In this document: in pieces, positions 5,864 through 8,348 of the stretch
How positions within the stretch are numbered: the first letter of the stretch is position 1
Layout: each line of letters opens with the position of its first letter
Assembly: GCA_013360825.1 (NCBI GenBank)
Contig: JABWAY010000248.1
Coordinates: 1 to 8,348 of the forward strand
Origin: Candidatus Brocadiia bacterium
Lineage (GTDB): Bacteria > Planctomycetota > MHYJ01 > WSZJ01
Length of the DNA stretch: 8,348 bases
Direction of reading: 5' to 3'
The notes under the pieces: model-generated
Seen by the model: the letters and a program-made list of their open reading frames with translations, nothing else
Told to the model about the DNA's origin: nothing
The model's database searches: none
Position numbers and translations under genes: made by a program

Positions 5864-5945
5864 TGCGGAGATAGTGCCCTTAATTCTCCGCAGCGTCAAC
5901 TATTATCCGCGTAATTTGCGGATGTTATGGCCCGCAATCTCCGCA
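5864..5945. promoter_or_regulatory. Cluster of five operator half-sites upstream of the Fic gene
   Basis: The motif TNTCCGCA or its complement occurs five times: 5864-5871 (TGCGGAGA), 5885-5892 (TCTCCGCA), about 5904-5911 (TATCCGCG), about 5917-5924 (TGCGGATG) and 5938-5945 (TCTCCGCA). The first two form a perfect 8-13-8 inverted repeat covering the promoter, and the middle two form a second inverted repeat. Centre spacings are about 21, 20, 12 and 21 bp, near whole helical turns. The C-terminal winged helix of the Fic protein is the obvious candidate ligand (inference). Confidence 0.6.
5871..5899 (-). promoter_or_regulatory. Predicted promoter of the Fic gene
   Basis: On the - strand TTGACG (5899-5894) is followed after 17 bp by CACTAT (5876-5871), a strong -35 box with a weak -10 box. 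The transcript would begin about 20 bp before the ATG and includes AAAGGAC (5864-5858). Confidence 0.5.
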
Positions 5946-6025
5946 CTGCCGGGTTGTCAGGATACACATAGGCAGTTGCGCTCAGCAGTAAGTTGTTGTT
6001 CTGAAACAGTTTGTGGAGAATCATC

Positions 6026-6133
6026 ATGAAGTGGCTTCTGGTGCTTGCGGCCTCGATGGAAGGGAGGATCGGCCGGTTAACAGATTCAGGACTCGGGGCG
6101 GATTTCGGCGTGATTCCGGCCTCAAGCTGTTGA
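6026..6133 (+). CDS. Possible 35-residue peptide running into spacer R2 (doubtful)
   Basis: An ATG at 6026 has GGAG at the right distance (6015-6018). The frame begins MKWLLVLAAS, like a signal-peptide start, then runs into spacer R2 and stops at 6131-6133 within its GTTGACC core. It may be the 5' remnant of a secreted-protein gene cut by a cassette junction, or chance. It is the only candidate gene on the + strand between the insertion sequence and 7817. Confidence 0.2.
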   Translation: MKWLLVLAASMEGRIGRLTDSGLGADFGVIPASSC

Positions 6134-6241
6134 CCAGAGTCTTTCGCTGCCGTCACCGGTCATTCCACGGAAACGAGTTGCGGTGACCGCCGGTCCGAGG
6201 CTCGATTTGGCCAACCGTCTTCCCCGGGGAGTCCAGTTCAC
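6075..6241 (-). repeat. Cassette-boundary spacer R2 (167 bp)
   Basis: This is the counterpart of R1 (3696-3863) and R3 (6865-7031), lying between the toxin at 6260-6553 and the Fic unit. It begins GGTTAAC (6075-6081) and ends GTTCAC (6236-6241). GGTTAACAGATTCAGG at 6075 pairs with CCTCAAGCTGTTGACC at 6120-6135 at 13 of 16 positions, giving the best of the 61 nt palindromes. A further inverted repeat, GTCACCG (6152-6158) and CGGTGAC (6181-6187), lies in the middle. Beyond 6241 it no longer resembles R1 and R3. Confidence 0.65.
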
Positions 6242-6259
6242 GCGGTCAACGAATCGCGT

Positions 6260-6553
6260 TCACCGCCCCGCGCGGTCGCGCCAGTACCGGGGCTTTCTGG
6301 CGCCGTGAGCCACTGCGAAGACATGGATTCCGTCGGGCAGCACCTCGTAGAAGATGAGGTACGGAAAGGCCGGGAGTTTGTAGCGCCGGAAACCCTCGTC
6401 GTCCTGGGGCCAAAGGAGCGGGGTCGCGGCCGCCTTCGCGTAGCCATCGAGGACGGCGTTCTTGAAACGCTCAGCGGCCACAGCGCTTTCCACAAGATAG
6501 TGCAGATGGGCCTCCGCGGACTCCGCGTGGGCCTCCGGGTGGACCCGAATCAA
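6260..6553 (-). CDS. ParE/RelE-like toxin
   Basis: This 97-residue protein has the ParE/RelE toxin pattern. An N-terminal strand (IRVHPEA) leads into two helices (HAESAEAHLHYLVESAVAAE and RFKNAVLDGYAKA). A beta-sheet core follows (FRRYKLPAFPYLIFYEVLPD, then GIHVFAVAHG), with the typical end RKPRYWRDR. ParE members poison DNA gyrase and RelE members cut mRNA; the sequence alone does not say which. The chosen start is TTG at 6553, which overlaps the antitoxin stop as TTGA and gives the family's usual length. An ATG at 6592 would add 13 residues encoded inside the antitoxin. The frame is complete, and this is the only intact toxin-antitoxin pair in the window. Confidence 0.85.
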   Translation of the reverse strand: MIRVHPEAHAESAEAHLHYLVESAVAAERFKNAVLDGYAKAAATPLLWPQDDEGFRRYKLPAFPYLIFYEVLPDGIHVFAVAHGARKPRYWRDRAGR

Positions 6554-6804
6554 CGGCGCTTCGCCGCCTGGCGTTCGAGCGCGCGCCTGCACTGCTCCAC
6601 AGTCATGCCCTTGACCTTGCCGGACCGCATCTCCTGCCGGCGACGCAGGAGCGTCGCGCGGAACGCCGCTTTGGCGTCGCGGTCGCCCTCCTGCTCGACG
6701 CGGGCGAGAAGCTTGGACGCGAGCTTGACGGCGGCCGCCGGCGGCAGGCGGAGGGCGTCGGCGGTGATCTGGGCTTCGGTCGGGCCGGGGTGGGGGCGGA
6801 GCAC
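6550..6804 (-). CDS. Addiction-module antitoxin for the toxin at 6260-6553
   Basis: This 84-residue protein has an N-terminal helical part (ITADALRLPPAAAVKLASKL), an acidic stretch (EQEGDRDAK) and a basic C-terminal segment (RRRQEMRSGKVKGMTVEQCR). It is clearly paralogous to the C-terminus of the antitoxin at 2407-2763 and related to that at 4035-4307. It should bind and silence the coupled toxin and may help repress the operon. The GTG at 6804 is chosen as start because GAGG lies 8 nt upstream and the perfect TATAAT lies at 6837-6832. An ATG at 6873 would be upstream of that promoter. The stop overlaps the toxin's TTG. Confidence 0.8.
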   Translation of the reverse strand: MLRPHPGPTEAQITADALRLPPAAAVKLASKLLARVEQEGDRDAKAAFRATLLRRRQEMRSGKVKGMTVEQCRRALERQAAKRR

Positions 6805-6812
6805 GGTGAGGG

Positions 6813-6837
6813 CCTCGAAGGGAACGAGCACATTATA
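6813..6837 (-). promoter_or_regulatory. Promoter -10 box and ribosome-binding site of the intact toxin-antitoxin pair
   Basis: A perfect TATAAT (6837-6832 on the - strand) is followed by a GAGG box (6816-6813) eight bases before the GTG start. CTTTGT, 17 bp upstream of the -10 box, is a weak -35 candidate. The layout matches the leader of the antitoxin at 4035-4307 almost base for base in spacing. Confidence 0.6.
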
Positions 6838-6864
6838 CGAGGGAGGTCGAGGCGACAAAGCGCG

Positions 6865-7031
6865 GGTTAACAAGTCGAGTAGAAAACGCGTTCGGGGAGC
6901 GTCCAGCGGGCCAAGGCTCTTGGCCGCGGCGATGAATTGATTCCAGAAAGGCTTGAGGCGGCGCGACCTGCGTCGCGTGATCGGCGGACGTCAGATTTCG
7001 CCAACCGCCATCCCCGGGGAGTTCAGTTCAC
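6865..7031 (-). repeat. Cassette-boundary spacer R3 (167 bp)
   Basis: It begins GGTTAAC (6865-6871) and ends GTTCAC (7026-7031), the same layout as R1 and R2. The block at 6996-7057 matches R1 3828-3889 at 58 of 62 positions, reaching 26 bp past the core into the end of the neighbouring cassette. The GTTGACC box found at +54 in R1 and R2 is missing. Instead a separate perfect hairpin, GGCCAAG-GCT-CTTGGCC, lies at 6909-6925. R3 may be a decayed or structurally different version. Confidence 0.6.
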
Positions 7032-7094
7032 GCCGTCAGCGCCAGCCCCCGCCGCGGGCTCCAGAAGTCGGCCGCAATCGACTGGACCGCCCAG

Positions 7095-7394
7095 CTAGAA
7101 CGAGCGTTTGAACCGCGTCTTCCAGTGAGCCGGCCGGCGGTGGGCGTGGCTGACGCTGCCGACGCGGATGTCGGCGCCCTCTACCTGATAGATGAAGAGG
7201 TGCGGGAATCAGCCCATGATGTAGTGCCGCGTTCCGAATCCCCCCTTCGGCCAACGCTCAGGCCCCTCCTCGATGCGCCCGATGGCCTCCTCGATCGCTT
7301 CTTCGAGCGCCTCCGCGAGAATCAGGTTCCGGGTACGGTACCAGTCGCTCGCCTCGCCGATCTCATGGATCGCGAGGGCATGGACCCGAATCAC
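7095..7394 (-). pseudogene. ParE/RelE-like toxin with a single in-frame stop
   Basis: A frame beginning with GTG at 7394 (GTGA overlap with the antitoxin remnant) encodes a ParE/RelE-like toxin. The N-terminal half reads MIRVHALAIHEIGEASDWYR and continues through helices to GFGTRHYIMG. Codon 62 is TGA (7211-7209). The same frame then continues without a shift into the family's typical C-terminus: FPHLFIYQVEGADIRVGSVS, then HAHRRPAHWKTR, ending at TAG 7095. The full frame is 99 codons, the normal toxin length. A single CGA-to-TGA change would explain it. The first 61 residues alone lack the C-terminal sheet, so the toxin is probably inactive. Sequencing error is the alternative. Confidence 0.75.
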
Positions 7395-7540
7395 CTGCGG
7401 CGCTTGCGCCCGAACGCCATCTTGCGAGCCTGGGACCACGGGATGAGGCTGGCCTTGCCGTCGTCCGCTTCTTTCAACCGCCGGGCGGCCTCCTTCTCGT
7501 TCGCCGCGAATCTCAACGGGGCGACACGGCAGAAGGCGTA
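7391..7540 (-). pseudogene. Antitoxin remnant, 5' end lost
   Basis: The frame ending in TGA at 7391 encodes a typical C-terminal half of an addiction-module antitoxin: EKEAARRLKEADDGKASLIP, then WSQARKMAF and a basic end GRKRRR. The D-D-G-K-x-x-x-IPW pattern is classic for the family. In frame, a stop lies at 7541-7543 and there is no recognisable N-terminal helix. The only start is a TTG at 7516, giving 41 residues. I could not find the missing part in other frames. It is probably truncated, matching the decayed state of its toxin. Confidence 0.55.
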
Positions 7541-7543
7541 TCA

Positions 7544-7816
7544 TTTGCGGAATCGTAACGTCGTCGACCCGAACGCACTCGTCGAGGATGCCGTGAAATT
7601 GAGACCCGATCTCCTGGCCAAGCCGGACAGCAGGTTCTCTCCGACCTCGGCCTGGTGGGTCGCGGCGAAGGGGACTCTCCAGAGGTATGGGCCGGTCCGT
7701 CATCCGGGACCGTCGGAGTTGTCAGGGGAATTCCAACCGAGAATCACCCGTTTCCGCCGCCACGCGCATCGGTTGTCGCCATGGGGAACAAGCGAATTTC
7801 GGCAGGAGGCAAGGTG
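7544..7816. other. Intergenic stretch, nothing recognised
   Basis: I see no convincing gene, repeat or RNA here. Open frames on both strands lack ribosome-binding sites and recognisable protein patterns. No GGTTAAC boundary site is present, so the cassette-like layout appears to end at or before this stretch. The ribosome-binding site AGGAGG (7804-7809) at its right edge belongs to the next gene. Confidence 0.5.
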
Positions 7817-8266
7817 ATGTCTGCTGCCGCCCGAGGGTTGATGCGTGCACTTTCAACCGTTGCCCTGGCAAGCATGTCAGTTTCCTGCCGCGAGAACTCC
7901 TCGCCGGCGGCCCAGCCTGCAGGAGTGGAAACTGCCCACACTGGCAATGCTGTCACCTTTGAGGCTGAGGTTGAGCTGCCACGGTGGACCAGCACCGAGA
8001 TTCTGTTTGTTGACCTCATAGATCGTTCTGACAAACGGGCGCTGGCTGAGCTTGAGCGGCAACAGGTGGATCGCCTGATTCGCAGTGCGACGCGAATCAA
8101 GCGTGTGCGGAGCCCGTTCATTGAGGATAGTCGTCCGATGCGAATGACAGTTCGCTTTGAATTGAGAAACACAGTTGGCCTGACTCTTGGCATTTCGGCC
8201 GACGACAGAGGAATCAAGCTGGTCGTGAATCACGAGGGCGAGGAGTTGGGATTCCAGACCTCCTGA
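7817..8266 (+). CDS. Small probable lipoprotein of unknown function
   Basis: This 149-residue protein starts at ATG 7817, seven bases after a perfect AGGAGG. The N-terminus is a short export signal: MSAAARGLMRALSTVALASM, then SVSC, with Cys at about residue 24. The SVSC lipobox is weaker than the usual LAGC pattern, so a plain signal peptide is possible. The mature part has a Ser/Pro/Ala-rich linker followed by a compact domain with two charged blocks (RSDKRALAELERQQVDRLIR) and two beta-rich stretches (MRMTVRFELR, GIKLVVNHEGEELGF). I do not recognise the family. It is the only confident gene on the + strand outside the IS21 element, and its third-codon positions are less GC-biased than its neighbours, hinting at a different origin. 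Upstream in-frame starts at 7655 and 7781 lack ribosome-binding sites. Confidence 0.65.
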   Translation: MSAAARGLMRALSTVALASMSVSCRENSSPAAQPAGVETAHTGNAVTFEAEVELPRWTSTEILFVDLIDRSDKRALAELERQQVDRLIRSATRIKRVRSPFIEDSRPMRMTVRFELRNTVGLTLGISADDRGIKLVVNHEGEELGFQTS

Positions 8267-8348
8267 CATACACGCCCCCAGAAATGTCCGCTTTTCCGAC
8301 TATTTCTGTGTCTCGACCGAGTAACGCAACCTGAGATCCGTGCCTGGG

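Noticed and set aside
6838..6873. ATG at 6873 as start of the intact antitoxin
   Set aside because: It lies upstream of the perfect TATAAT at 6837-6832, so it would not be on the transcript. GTG at 6804 has a proper ribosome-binding site and aligns with the paralogue's start.
6909..6925. Hairpin in R3 as a transcription terminator
   Set aside because: Only a 7 bp stem and no T-run follows on either strand.
3696..7031. CRISPR array
   Set aside because: The spacers repeat only three or four times, are far apart, have diverged middles and enclose genes. There are no short regular repeats and no cas genes.
3696..7031. Spacers as miniature transposons (MITEs)
   Set aside because: A MITE family should be conserved throughout and have target duplications. 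Here only the ends and some internal blocks are conserved, the length is constant, and no duplications are evident.
8267..8348. Terminator or boundary site after the lipoprotein gene
   Set aside because: No stem with T-run and no GGTTAAC-type core was found in the remaining bases.

Overview
This is a GC-rich accessory region from a bacterium I cannot name; nothing here is diagnostic of a taxon. It contains no rRNA, tRNA or housekeeping gene. It is built from small selfish or defence-type modules, some broken, plus one insertion sequence.

Left part (2-2400): a complete-looking IS21-family insertion sequence on the + strand. It has TG...CA ends, two-box terminal inverted repeats, an istA DDE transposase and an istB AAA+ helper joined by an ATGA overlap. 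Its right end lies 6 bp beyond the stop codon of an antitoxin gene. It probably cut that antitoxin off from its toxin, which would lie left of the window.

Middle and right-middle (2407-7540): every confident gene is on the - strand, in short cassettes of one to three genes. Read along the - strand from right to left they are: (i) a decayed antitoxin and a ParE-like toxin with one in-frame stop; (ii) an intact antitoxin/ParE-like toxin pair; (iii) a Fic-domain protein with its own multi-site operator and a coupled gene of unknown function; (iv) an intact antitoxin with a truncated toxin; (v) a winged-helix regulator, a Rossmann-like protein resembling nucleoside deoxyribosyltransferase/TIR folds, and an antitoxin with a duplicated C-terminal segment. 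Most pairs are joined by a GTGA or TTGA stop/start overlap.

Cassettes are separated by related spacers of nearly constant length (168, 167 and 167 bp) with conserved ends and diverged middles. Three of the four sites beginning GGTTAAC also form a 58-61 nt imperfect palindrome closed by a GTT-containing core. Same-strand small cassettes, toxin-antitoxin cargo and palindromic boundaries resemble a sedentary integron cassette array. The core bases do not fully match the attC consensus and no integrase gene is present, so this is a hypothesis.

Right end (7544-8348): an apparently empty stretch, then one + strand gene for a small probable lipoprotein of unknown function.
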